DNA of 64,000 nucleotides from Ostrinia nubilalis. Taxonomy: Eukaryota; Arthropoda; Insecta; Lepidoptera; Crambidae. This document shows positions 1 through 10,419 of this stretch, one piece after another. The notes under the pieces were generated by a model. The model did not search any database. It had not been told where the DNA came from and worked only from the letters and a program-made list of their open reading frames with translations. How positions within the stretch are numbered: position 1 is the stretch's first letter; every line of letters begins with the position of its first letter. A program made the translations under genes and the position numbers. Where the stretch lies: assembly GCF_963855985.1 (NCBI RefSeq), contig NC_087095.1:7016001-7080000 (forward strand). Direction: 5' to 3'.

Positions 1-147
1 AAGCGTCACACTCACAGCACTTTCTAATACAAATCATATCCAAGTGATACAAATTAAAACAACTTTCAAAATTTTTGGGAATATATTTTAGAATCGAATA
101 AATTTAGAATATAACTGCCATAGTAAACTCGGTTCAAAGAGGCGTGG

Positions 148-212
148 CGTCACCCGACCTTCCGGAAGTTTCGCGCCGGCTAAAAGAATTTCAAGATTAC
201 GTCACCCGACCT
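148..212. repeat. Short direct repeat CGTCACCCGACCT
   Basis: The 13-mer CGTCACCCGACCT occurs twice, at 148-160 and 200-212, in a locally GC-richer stretch (about 120-250). It may be part of an LTR or MITE remnant, but I see no ends and do not assign a family. The rest of 1-450 is AT-rich with no coding signal. Confidence 0.4.
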
Positions 213-458
213 ATCGGTAGATCCTCGGGAGCTTGAGCGATTGGAAAAACATTGTATGATCAGTTACTCGTAGTAGCGATTATTTAGAGCTTGGATAATA
301 AATTATAGTTGTTGTAATTCACGAAACTTTGCATGAGGTTAATTACATTAATCAGTACACGCATCAATTTTGTTCAGTCTTTTTGTTTATTAATAAATAA
401 AAATATCAAAAATTGCATACATATTGTTTGAATTGGTCTGGGTGTTTTCTTTCCATAA

Positions 459-805
459 GGGGTCATCCATAAAGTACGTCACACGTAAAGAGGGGGGGAG
501 GGGGTCGACAAAGTGTGACATGGTGTGACAAGGGGTGGGAGGGGTCCTAAGTTTCGTGACATCATATTTCAATTGTTTCAAATATTTGATTTAATGTTGA
601 TTTCATAAAAAAAAGTACTTAATTTAAATGGAAATAAAACTGATTTCGGAACTGCTGTTGATTTAATAATTTTTCGATGTGAAATTGCAAAACATGTGAC
701 GTCACACTACAGAGGGGGGGTCACAGAAATGTGACCACCTGTGACAAGGACGGAGGGGGGCTTAAAAAATCATGAAATTCGTGTGACGTACTGTATCGAA
801 AATCA
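459..805. mobile_element. Non-autonomous inverted-end element (GTACGTCACACG ends)
   Basis: The left end contains AGTACGTCACACG at 473-485 and the right end its exact reverse complement at 780-792. Both ends continue inward into G-rich/C-rich tracts mixed with GTGTGAC/GTCACA words (486-550 and 700-765). This 'rain of GTGACGTCAC' arrangement is common to a widespread class of short insect repeats. No ORF of note lies inside, so it would be a MITE-like element that depends on a transposase elsewhere. The exact boundaries and any target duplication are not clear. Confidence 0.6.
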
Positions 806-843
806 CTATGAGCAATGAGCATCACACACGGTTACCTGGAGTG

Positions 844-1165
844 CATTACCGCAGCAAAATTTTTATAAATGTTGTGCTTTAGAGAGTCGAGAGTATAGCA
901 GATAATTAGTCCATTGTGAGCAGAAATTTGTCCACTAATAGCAAAATTCGTTCAAATTATAGTTTTAAAGTTATTAGGAAAAACCAGATTTTGCTGGGGT
1001 AACGTTTCAAACATTACCCTGGCAAATTTTTTTTTTGAAAGTCGTTCTATCCCGGAACCAAATACATGGATAGATAGCTCTTGTTGCGTAGTAATTTGTC
1101 CACGAATAGCAAAATTTGTTCGTGTTCTGGTTCTCAAGTTATTTAGAATTTTGCTGGGGTAATGT
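844..1165. mobile_element. Small inverted-repeat element, motif ATTTTGCTGGGGTAATG
   Basis: The left arm CATTACCGCAGCAAAATTTT at 844-863 is the near reverse complement of the right arm at 1144-1164. Two more copies of the core lie inside: TTTTGCTGGGGTAACG near 992-1007 (+) and CATTACCCTGGCAAA near 1013-1027 (-), which face each other as a hairpin. A second internal pair, AATTTGTCCAC(T/G)AATAGCAAAATT, lies at 926-950 and 1093-1117. It is a MITE-like element with several copies of one motif. No coding signal is seen. Confidence 0.5.
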
Positions 1166-1324
1166 TTTGTGATGTCCCAGATCTCGTAAATGGCGCAACG
1201 CAGAAGTTTGAAAAAAATACCAATAATGATAGACCTTGATATGTCCAAATTAGTTCAAACATTAGTCATTAATTTGAATAATACACACCAGTTACAAAAA
1301 AGCGACCGTTCCATACATCAACTC

Positions 1325-1607
1325 CAGTTTTAAATCCGTTGACATCTGCTGCATCTGCCATCTTTTTGGCTAGAAGATTCTTCTATCTTGCAGCTTAGAC
1401 CTTTAGCTACAGACCATAGACAGTATTTTTGAAACATTCTTACGCATGGTGGAGGAAGGGACGCTCTAGAGACTCAAGTCTACAAGGAGTCATATGAACT
1501 ACAGTTTTAAATCCGTTGACATCTGCTGCATCTGCCATCTTTTTGGCTAAAAGATTCTTCTATCTTACAGCTTAGACCTTTAGCTACAGACCTTAGACAG
1601 TATTTTT
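1325..1607. repeat. 106-bp direct repeat, two copies
   Basis: Positions 1325-1430 and 1502-1607 are the same 106-bp sequence (both begin CAGTTTTAAATCCGTTGACA) with only a few substitutions by eye. They are separated by a 71-bp unique spacer. The period is 177 bp. No ORF spans it and I do not recognise the unit. It could be a recent segmental tandem duplication or a two-unit satellite remnant. Confidence 0.8.
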
Positions 1608-2040
1608 TATTATTTATTTGTGTCAGTGTGCTCTTCTAAAGAGTGTAAGACGATTGTATGTAGGTACTATTAAAATGTAATTTTAACTCATTGGTTCTGT
1701 CTCATATTTGAGGAATGTACTATCATGAGTAGAGTCTTCGTTTAAAAGGATGCGAACGATTTAAAGGAGTTGTCCCAATTTCGGCCCAGAGAATTCTACT
1801 TAAAACGAAGGCAGGACTTGAGTTACTTGATTTACAATCTGTTCCAGGAATATAGATAATAATTACCATAGCCGTGCCTAGATTATGCGTAGCTAAAGCT
1901 TCATTTTGTAATATGCATTATGAAATGGAATTTCGTAACTCGGCGATAAGCGAGCGGATTTACGGTGCCTGTGTTTAGCAGTGGCGACATCGCTCGGCGG
2001 AGCGTGGATTTAATTATTATTAATTACGCACTCTTGGCTC

Positions 2041-2214
2041 ATACCGGAAGGCGCAGCGTGGGACGTCCACCTACAAGGTGGACCGACGACATCGTGAAGG
2101 TAGCAGGGAAGCGCTGGATGCAGGCCGCTACCAATCGATCAATGTGGAAAGCATTAGGGGAGGCCTATGTTCAGCAGTGGACGTCCTATGGCTGACATGA
2201 TGATGATGATGATG
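2041..2214 (+). mobile_element. 5'-truncated RTE-clade LINE 3' end with TSD
   Basis: The plus strand encodes the C-terminus of a lepidopteran RTE-type endonuclease/reverse transcriptase: GRRSVGRPPTRWTDDIVK, then VAGKRWMQAATNRSMWKALG and EAYVQQWTSYG, then a stop and a (TGA)n tail. This peptide is the conserved end of RTE ORFs in Lepidoptera. The 11-mer ACTCTTGGCTC flanks the insert exactly, at 2030-2040 and 2215-2225, as expected for a target-site duplication made by target-primed reverse transcription. The copy keeps only about 55 codons and is dead, but its frame is open and its TSD perfect, so it is fairly young. Confidence 0.9.
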
Positions 2215-2389
2215 ACTCTTGGCTCGGTTTAATGAGGTACAGGTATTAGGTTAATCTTTCACTTTACACTTCATTGTCAGGAATTCACTTTCAAGCTAAT
2301 CGTTTTTGGCTGAGGTTTGAAAGGTTTTCACGCTGTTACTCGAAAATGATCGTGCACATAGTTTGAAATGAGTTATTGTTATGTTTATA

Positions 2390-2545
2390 GGGTCCTACCC
2401 TAGAGTCGGCGCTAGTTACAAGCCGGAGATAACTAAAGTGATTTTAATTAAATAAAAATAAGGTAGCAGTGGTAGGGTTGGGACATGTAAAAGTTCTCTT
2501 TGGGAGCCTACTTGCATAAATAAATGATTTGATTTGATTAGGTAA
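2390..2545 (+). mobile_element. LINE-like 3' tail ending in (GATTT)n
   Basis: GGGAGCCTACTTGCATAAAT followed by AAATGATTTGATTTGATT resembles the 3' untranslated end and short-repeat tail found on many lepidopteran non-LTR elements. No coding part remains upstream. The identification rests on tail similarity only, so the family is not assigned. Confidence 0.4.
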
Positions 2546-4401
2546 ACATGCCGCCTCTAACTTAAGACAGTCTTTTAACTACTTTTCATAATCTAGTTAT
2601 AAAAAAAACATCTCCACCTATTTTCAGGCGTAAATTCTTTTCATGTCGTCTCATTTGAGAAGGTTAAAGTACTTTTCCTCTTTTCCGATAGTTCTTACTC
2701 AAAATGAGGAAAATCTTTGATTTATTGTCATCTACTGATACAATGTGAGGACGAATCTCTTGGAATAAATAAGCCTTGAACGTACTTTTTTAACGGTAAG
2801 TAATAATATGTTTGTATATTCAAAGGGCAAATACTGCACATAACCTTAAGTAAAACTATATGCACACAGCCTTAAGTTTTTACTAGGTCCATTCTACAAA
2901 ATTCTCAGCATTTAAAGTATTTTCTTTTAAGTTTAAGAAAATTAAGGGTAAAATTAATTTTCTCCATTGTTACCCATATAACTCAGAGTACTCAGCACAA
3001 ACTGCGAGTTTTTATTTAAAGGTTTATTCCAAGAATGGGCCTCGACATCACTACACCGCCCACTGAATATTTATGCACCGAAGAAGCCAAAAGGAAGGAC
3101 TTGAAAGAATTTGATTACTGTTTTTCGGCTACTCGATATTGTGACTTGGGAATATTGAACAGACCCCTAAGAGGCATTTGAATAAGCCGGCGAAAGTCAA
3201 GTTCTCTTAAAAACGTTATTTAAGACCTTGTTAGTGTTTCAGGTTCAGGAGATAAAGGATCTTATTACTTTGCGAAGTTTGGTCGAAGATTGAACATCAC
3301 AGCGTTATCAGATTTAATATTGTTAGTGTTAAGGTGTAACGGAATCACTCAGATCGAAGTCTATATTCGGATATGAAGTGTGAAACTTTGATTGTAGTTA
3401 TTTGAGTATTTGCGATCAACTCAATTTACTTTCTATAGTTTTTTGGAAAGTTATTACCCAAATTAAACTACATAAATGCACAAAAACAAGTCAAAATTAT
3501 TAAGACTATTTGTTCTAATTAATTCAAATTTATGACAAAAGCCTTACTGCAATAATTACTGTAATAACATCCATCAATTACTTACAAGAACTAAATGTTT
3601 GATTGTCAGTTACATATTCAGGCAAAAACGATAGCTTGCCATTAAACTCAATAAAATAAAAAGTCAAGGAATACTCGTAGTTCAAAGTTGCCACCTCACT
3701 CGCCCGTCACAAAACTTTCGTGACGCCAGGGTCAACGTCAGAAGTAGAAAATGTATTTTGGTCCATACCGCAAAATGAACTAACTTACAAACTAGAATTT
3801 AAAATTCACTAAACCGACGATCCGGTTGCGAGGATTAACTCGTAACTGACACTTATTACATGTTTAATCCACTTTCGCAACTGTTCACGTGGAAACGATA
3901 GTTTTGACGCTAATTCACATTGCTTAATTATTGTTTTCCATTATTTCAATGGTAGTACTTAGTGATATTGGTTTGCAGAAGTTGGGGTCGCTTATCCACG
4001 TGTAATGTTATCCATTGTTATCTTGTTACTGGAAGTTACCTCAACGGTTAACGTACCTAACCATAAATGTATATTAAATAATAACTTAATATTGTCACGT
4101 TATATGAGTGTGTTAATGAATGTACTCGTATGTAGGTAGGTATAATATGTAATAGACATTAAGTAGGTAAGTATGTTGTTATTAAATATTTTTTGTTTTA
4201 CACCTTAATTTATTAAGAAGACCATACGTGTTGTACCTTTGTTCTTATCTCGCGACATGAGAATTTAATTTGTGAACATTCAACGACAATAATATAAATT
4301 GTTTCTGTTATGTATCTTATGTCTAATTGTATTCGCGTGTAAGTCTATTTAACATTGAAACCTGATTTGATTTACGTTCTATATTTATAACAGAAATGGG
4401 G
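2546..4401. other. No gene seen; AT-rich unique-looking DNA
   Basis: I find no ORF with coding character, no inverted-end element and no RNA gene here. It may be intergenic or intronic. Confidence 0.5.
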
Positions 4402-4506
4402 CTAGATTTCATTCAGACGCTCAAGGGTCTCAGCCTGAGACCCTGAGACTCTCAGGCTACAATCGCCTTTGAAACTATAGTCCTTATTATCTTCACTAGG
4501 TGAGCC
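4402..4506 (-). pseudogene. Possible coding fragment or terminal exon, unknown
   Basis: On the minus strand a pyrimidine-rich tract (CATATTTTTCCTTCCAAAG) precedes an open frame of 34 codons. It contains SPSEDNKDYSFKGD and ends SQAETLERLNEI followed by TAG (stop at 4402-4404). Acceptor-like context plus a hydrophilic, low-hydrophobic peptide suggests an exon or transposon-protein remnant. The upstream extension of the frame has no convincing ATG. I do not recognise the family. The DNA of the last codons also forms the competing hairpins listed separately. Confidence 0.22.
4425..4458. other. Two overlapping, mutually exclusive hairpins
   Basis: GGGTCTCA (4425-4432) pairs with TGAGACCC (4436-4443) across a 3-nt loop. 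AGCCTGAGA (4432-4440) pairs with TCTCAGGCT (4450-4458) across 9 nt. The central TGAGA segment belongs to both stems, so only one can form at a time. Confidence 0.6.
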
Positions 4507-5365
4507 CTTTGGAAGGAAAAATATGACCAACATTAACAAATTAAAACCCGAGTGTAGGGCGCTTTGAGGAAAACAAGAAAATGCTCCCTGTAGAGATTTT
4601 CTTTGTCTCCACTGTCGCGACACACTCTGAAAGCTGGTTAGGGTGAATATCCCAAACACGTTTTTTACGCGGCGGAGCTGAGAATCGATGGGAGAAATGT
4701 AACTAGAGCGATGATTTTTTTTCTGTATATAGTTTATACAGCGTTTTACACGATAGCAAAGTCTTCAGGACAATAGGTAGTTATTTTATGTACTAAAAAA
4801 ATTTTCAAAGACCCAAAATCTAATAGCGGTGGCGCGTCCTAACTCTATTTCTACTCATAAATTGTGTTATTCCTTCTTTCTCGGGGATTCTAGTAATTTA
4901 AAAATAGTATAGCCATAAAATACATTAAATAAGACTTCCAAATGATATGAAAGAAATGTGATATTTCATATTTTAAGTGTTTTAAATAGCCTTTCAAAAC
5001 TGTCCCACGAAAAAAAGCAATTACAGTGGCTCAATTTCGACACTCTCTTACTTCTCCAAAGAAGCTTTGAGAGACGTAGAGTTCTTCTTCCCTGCATCAC
5101 TCAACTGTGTCCTCCTGATCGGGCTATAAAGACTTGCGACTTGTGGTATTGTTTTTCCAGCAGACCCGTAAATATTTGTATCAGCGGCATAGGAATACAA
5201 AATTTTTCAATTTCGCTGGCAAGTGTATGAGTGAAAGCTACTTACTTAGATGCTAAACGATTCTTTAACATGATTAAAGTTTGGTGTTTTGTTGTATCTG
5301 CATACAGAAATTATTGATCAGAATTATAGTTTTCTTTATAATTTGAATTTTGTAACAGTTTTTCA

Positions 5366-7745
5366 ATTCCGGTGGCGCAATTTCGGTGGCTCTGGTGGCA
5401 AATCTATTGCCGGAATTGGTCTTATTGGCTCTGGAGCATTGTACCTAGGTCTACTAAGGTCTCAGTCATAACTACAATATCGTCAGTGAATCGAAGTTGT
5501 GTGATGTACTCGCCGTATCTTGATACTAAGCTCGGTCTAGCTCAGAAGCTTGAAAACCTCTAAGTGGGAGGTAGTGAAGACTTTAAGAGATTATGGTGTC
5601 TCCAACTCTGAACCCTCGCAGCAATCAGATAAGTTTCGAGTTCTGATCTTGGGGGAGGGCTGATATGATGAAGTTTTCATACAAATACTTCAGAAGTTGC
5701 ATGTATCGACAGTCAATTTGACGCCATTAAAGAGACTGTAGCACAGCCCAGGTCTTGACCGAATCGAAAAAGGTACAAAAAGGCCAATAATAATGACTGA
5801 TTATAGTCCTCAGTCTTCTGCATAATTTGACGCAGCCTTAAATATGTATACGTAGTATTACGAACGTCTTTTCGAAAATGAGGTTGTCTGGGAGACTGGA
5901 TGTTGGATAGCGAGAGTGTCATGTTTCAGGAAAAAGCTGCCTCACCTGACTCTGGACCATCGCCAACGTCCATTCCATTCCAGTCTCTAGCACCACCACC
6001 ATGTCTTATTTTTTGGTTTATCGACCAATAAACATGGTGGTATTTAAGAGAACTTTAGTACTAGCATTCCATCTGATTTCATAAGCTCAGTTGTGATTTC
6101 ATTATCTCCTGGTACATCTTGTTGTTTTTAATAGGGCATTCTAATCTCACTCAAGCTAAAGTCTAGGATGTCTTCGCTAAAGTGTCGGAATAATCTCGAT
6201 CTTCAGTCTAATTACTAGTAGTGCTTCTAATCTCTCCTAGCAGCTTAGACATTTACCAAAATGGTTCTGCTATCCTCGTTATTCATGTTGGTATATTCAA
6301 TTTGGTCCTCGCAAATACATACTTTCGATTTATTACAAAAAATCGTCTCTATAATACACTTTGTATCAGCGTGAGGACTTGGATAGCTATTTATACATCG
6401 ATACTAAGCAGAATCCTAAAAACAGATGAGAATAGTCCTGAAACAGCTAAAATTTCCCTAGTCTCGTAAGTTGCAATCTATTCTGCCACTCGAGATGAAA
6501 ATTCGTGGGGCTTTGGAGCTGGATTGGCACTGGTCGTGGCTTAGGCTTCATCAGTCGACAGCTTTTGAGCATCTTTTATTCGGCATTCTTCTATTTCGGT
6601 GATGACTTCTTCTTCTTCCTCGGTCCCTCACTGATGAAGATCGCAACCGCAGATAGTGTTCCTTCATAGACTGCGGTCATAAGCTGTGTGGTGATCGGAG
6701 AATGCAAATGTGATTAAATTGCCTGTTCGTCTAAAAATGATTACTACATTTTGATTTTTGCAGTACTATTAGGGTGCAGCTCAGTACGTTTTTACAGTTC
6801 TGGCATCTTTTGCTAGGCCTTCTCTCTCTATGAGGCTGGCTGGATTTAGTCCTCCGTTTCTTTATTGTACTACTTTCATCTAGCTCATTGTCGCTAGGTT
6901 TGCATAGTTTTCCGTTAAATTACCCTGTCACAAATATGTTATGTGTTAGTTCAGTAGCTGGTATAGATCTAGAAATATCTTCATACTTAATCTCCAGTTC
7001 GCATGGTCTTTAGCGAATAATTAGTTGCGTAATTCTGAGTATAGGATAGGTATGATACCATCATGAAAACTTGGCTAGCCTGGACCAATATTTTTACTTA
7101 TGGAAGATAAATCTAACACCAACCTGGGGCAGTTGGTCGCCCTCCCGGGACTAGAGTTGGTTTCTGGGTTTGAGGGTCATGTATGATGTCTTTGTGATGA
7201 CTCTAGAATAACGGGGCTGTTGGCGGCTAGAGCCAGAAAGTTTTGTATTTGTTCTCTATGGAGGGATTTTGCCGTTATCACCATGCTTAACAGGCTGGTT
7301 GGTAGTTCCAGTATGGTTGTATAATACCCGGAAAGATGCTGCAGCCCACCCTCCAGTATTTTGATTCCTTAGTCGGCTATTACGACTCACGTGGGAAGAT
7401 TTGATGCTTTTTTAGGGTCACAACACAGGCCTGAATATTGTTTTTAATTATAAACATCTTTACTGGATAATAATACTTAATTGATTACAAATAAATAAGT
7501 AATTTGAGACAATCATCCGTAACATTCCGGAGTCCGCTGTATAAATAAATTTCGGTGGATTGGTTCTTAATTCCGGTGGCTCAAATACAATTTCGGTGGC
7601 TCTTGATAATTTCAAATTGACATATCTCGAGAAGTATTAATAATATTTTGATCTCTACCATATCATTGAATAATACAAGTTATTTACTATTATTTCTGCC
7701 ACAAAAAAGTTTTGGAAAGTGGAAATTAAAATTCGCCACCGGAAT
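5366..7745. mobile_element. Probable DNA-element remnant with AATTCCGGTGGC motifs
   Basis: AATTCCGGTGGC and TTTCGGTGGC motifs cluster at 5366-5415 (ending TTGCCGGAATTGG) and again at 7548-7600. The inverted form GCCACCGGAATTA lies at 7733-7745. The two clusters bracket a decayed minus-strand RTE. By analogy with the element at 57501-60198, I infer one non-autonomous motif-array element split by a LINE insertion. Outer termini were not resolved, so the boundaries are those of the outermost motifs. Confidence 0.4.
5457..6150 (-). pseudogene. Decayed RTE-clade LINE reverse transcriptase
   Basis: Reading on the minus strand, RT motifs appear in the right order and spacing: a KNNK block with GDNEITTELMKSDG near 6070-6131 (RTE consensus KNNKAPGEDGITSELLKAG), then RQIMQKTEDYNQ near 5800-5837 (consensus RQIIQKTEEYNR). 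The catalytic palm block follows at 5466-5510, EYITQLRFTDDIVVMTETL, where FADD has become FTDD. Frame changes and stops separate the blocks, so no functional polymerase is encoded. The copy is cut off just 3' of the catalytic box at about 5430. Because LINEs normally keep their 3' end, this implies a later deletion or insertion. Upstream minus-strand sequence to about 7440 may be its eroded 5' part. Confidence 0.75.
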
Positions 7746-8450
7746 TAGGCAAAAAACGAGTTTGTTGATATTCACCCGTGTATGAAATTTACGTTTCACC
7801 CAAGCAAAACGAATTAGGTGTATAAAAGTAACACATGTAGTATTTTTTCCTGGAAACGTGTTGACATCTTTTGCTAAGTGTTTTATAGAGATGGTGGAAA
7901 AAATGAAAAAAGTCAGCAGTATGCATAATTGTACTGAAATGCCTATATAATATTACATTACCCCATTTAAGCTCAGAAATATTTTTGCTCTTCCTTCTCG
8001 CTCGTTTCCTAGAACCTGTTTTACAGGTCAAAAGGTCAAAAGTGACCCATGGCATATGTTAATGGGCTAAGCTTACATTTATTATATGGATCGCATTCTG
8101 TATTACTTAAGCCTTTTTTTGTCTGTTTCGGTACTTGGGTACACCGTAATATTACATTGTTTGTGTGTCGCATAGTTGACCTGTCAAAGTTTAACCGTAA
8201 CAGTAGCTGGTATATGTCTACAACCTACTAAGTTCAGTATGAGGATAATTACCTGCCCGCACCTATGTATATTGCACTCCTGAATGTTCTGGAATAATCC
8301 AAGTTTCCATTGAAACTACGGAATATTGTTAACTATTTACGGGGCGCCTGGAATAGTTCATGTACATAGTTGTAAAGATACTAAAGATGTAAACGTAGTA
8401 AACAGGGATGTGGGAGCTGTGAATGGATACTGATTAAAGCCCGTATTAAT
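7746..8450. other. No gene seen
   Basis: AT-rich DNA with only short random ORFs on both strands, and no splice-flanked coding stretch or repeat pair that I can support. Confidence 0.45.
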
Positions 8451-8565
8451 CTAAGACTGAGTTGCACCATCTTACTTTTTAAGCATAACGTTAACCGGTG
8501 TATGGAGTGTGACAGACTTTTGACGTTTGTTATAGATAAAATAAGATGTTGCAACCCAGCCTAAG
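8451..8565. mobile_element. MITE, GCTGGGTTGCAACA-type TIRs (copy 1)
   Basis: The left arm CTAAGACTGAGTTGCACCAT (8451-8470) is the near reverse complement of the right arm ending GTTGCAACCCAGCCTAAG (to 8565). The core carries TTAACCGGTGTATGGAGTGT and GACAGACTTTTGACGTTTGT. The same core and ends occur in a second copy at 45337-45462 in the same orientation, so this is a defined MITE family. No coding capacity. Confidence 0.8.
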
Positions 8566-9270
8566 AGTACCTTTATTCAAGTCCGAGAATTTTTCAAATA
8601 CAATTATTACAGTCAATCAGATGCTTTTACCTATTTTTTAGCTTTCTTTAATAATACGGGTCCTTAGTTGCAAAAAGTAATACTTACCTACTCTCTCTCA
8701 CTTGGTATGGAAAATGTTTGTAGTTACTTATTGGTATCTGGTGTCCCATGATTTGTCTTACAGTGCCCCATAAGAAAAAGCTGCACATTGACAGGTATGG
8801 TAAGGCAAATTCATACAAGTATGATGGTCTTAATTTCTAAAGTAATTTATATTAAAACAGCTGGATGTACGCACTTACCTTCACCCTTTTAAATAATGTA
8901 TTAAACAACCAAAACGTTTTAGGTACGCAGTCGGACACCATTTTATTAGGTTAAATACATTTTCTTCCCTTTGTTTGGGACAATTAATTTTGGGTCGTAA
9001 AATGGAGCTAACTGGTTATGTTTCTTTTTAATTTCATCACATGTTTTACTGAGAGATGTTTCTAACTAAATTATTATAGCTTTACCTGACCAAACTTACT
9101 TTATATTCTTACATTTCCAGACTTCATCTTTCCTTTAACAGTCTCTACTTAGAGCGATATCGGCTGATATTAAATATTCGTAAGGTCGCTTTGTTATTAA
9201 TGTATATGCGATTATCTATAGTCTATAGTAATATTGAAAGTTTCATAATTTGCATTTATAAATAACTTGT
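8566..9270. other. No gene seen
   Basis: AT-rich DNA without recognisable coding, RNA or repeat features. Confidence 0.4.
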
Positions 9271-9361
9271 AAAAAATCGAAGGTTTTCCGGTCGGAAGAG
9301 CAGTCGCCCGGCAAGCGAAAGGTCGTGGGTTCGATTCCCACCTTAGGTAGTTCGATTTTTT
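9271..9361 (+). mobile_element. tRNA-derived SINE head-like sequence
   Basis: The sequence contains a strong RNA polymerase III B-box, GGTTCGATTCC at 9328-9338, inside GGTCGTGGGTTCGATTCCCA. About 40 nt upstream is a weaker A-box-like GGAAGAGCAGTCGCCCGG. A full tRNA cloverleaf is not evident, and no acceptor-stem complementarity encloses it. The head is instead enclosed by an 11-bp inverted repeat, AAAAAATCGAA (9271-9281) and TTCGATTTTTT (9351-9361). I read it as a SINE 5' head or tRNA pseudogene. The following 9362-10360 is AT-rich with nothing else seen. Confidence 0.5.
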
Positions 9362-10419
9362 CAAGTTTTAAAAAAATATTTAGATCGAGAGGCGACTCCT
9401 ATCTCGTGTCTATGAAAAATGTTTTTACTTTCCCTCATGTTACTCATCCCTTGATTTTTTTGTCTTATTAAAGTATGGTGTAAATAGGTCCGCTCGTTTA
9501 CCTGAGACCTGCAACCCAAATCACTTACGTTAAGCGTCGATCCTGAGCGAAGATTTTTCGTAGCCGACCCAGATCTGGTAAAAGAGGGATTATTAATATA
9601 TTACAAGCCTCGGAACTTTAGCGACAGCCGATACAAAAGCCCACCTGAATGCACGCACACGTATAGCTTTTGTATAGGTACTTATGTGGGCAAATCTCCT
9701 TGAAATTATGTATGTAATACGTCAGCCAAAGTGGGTTTACGACTTTATTGAAAACGTGGATCTGAACTATTTTTGTCATATCAAAAATTATGTTTTGTTA
9801 AAATGGTAAACAATGTAAAAAGTTTTTAAATACTACAACTTTTTATCATGATTACAGAATCAATTATGGAAAATAGTTAGTAGTATCATATGTTGCCATA
9901 TTAGTCTGAGAGGTTTTGAAATTGTGACATAGCGGGCACGTAAGATTACAATATAAACAAGTAACCTACCTACATAGTAGTATAAAAAATCACCAGCTTT
10001 TTTTTCCGATTTATTCATAAAAATCATCCTCCAATCTCGAAAGGGATGAAATACCTATCCGATAGAGGAAAACAAAAATAAGGGTAGGTGAGATTACGCA
10101 TATCTTCATTTCCCATCGATCGTTTTTCCTATAGTTGAACTTTACCTGCTTACGATAGCTTTTCTTTTTTCTGTATTATGTAGGTACTTACTAAAACTAC
10201 ATTTTCCGATTTAAAGACAAATAGTATTAATTAGTTAACCTCTATCTTAGAGGAGTATTGAAAACTTCCACTAGCTTATAGATCAACATACTAGCTATTT
10301 TAGTATTCTAATACTTAATAATAATATAGGTATATTTTACTTACTGCACTTACCTAATCTTTCTTGAAGAGGTCGGCAAAGTTGGTCCGGCTAGACGAAA
10401 TCGTTGTCACACTACGAAG

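Noticed and set aside
9280..9350. Functional tRNA gene
   Set aside because: B-box present, but no acceptor or anticodon stem pairing and a poor A-box.
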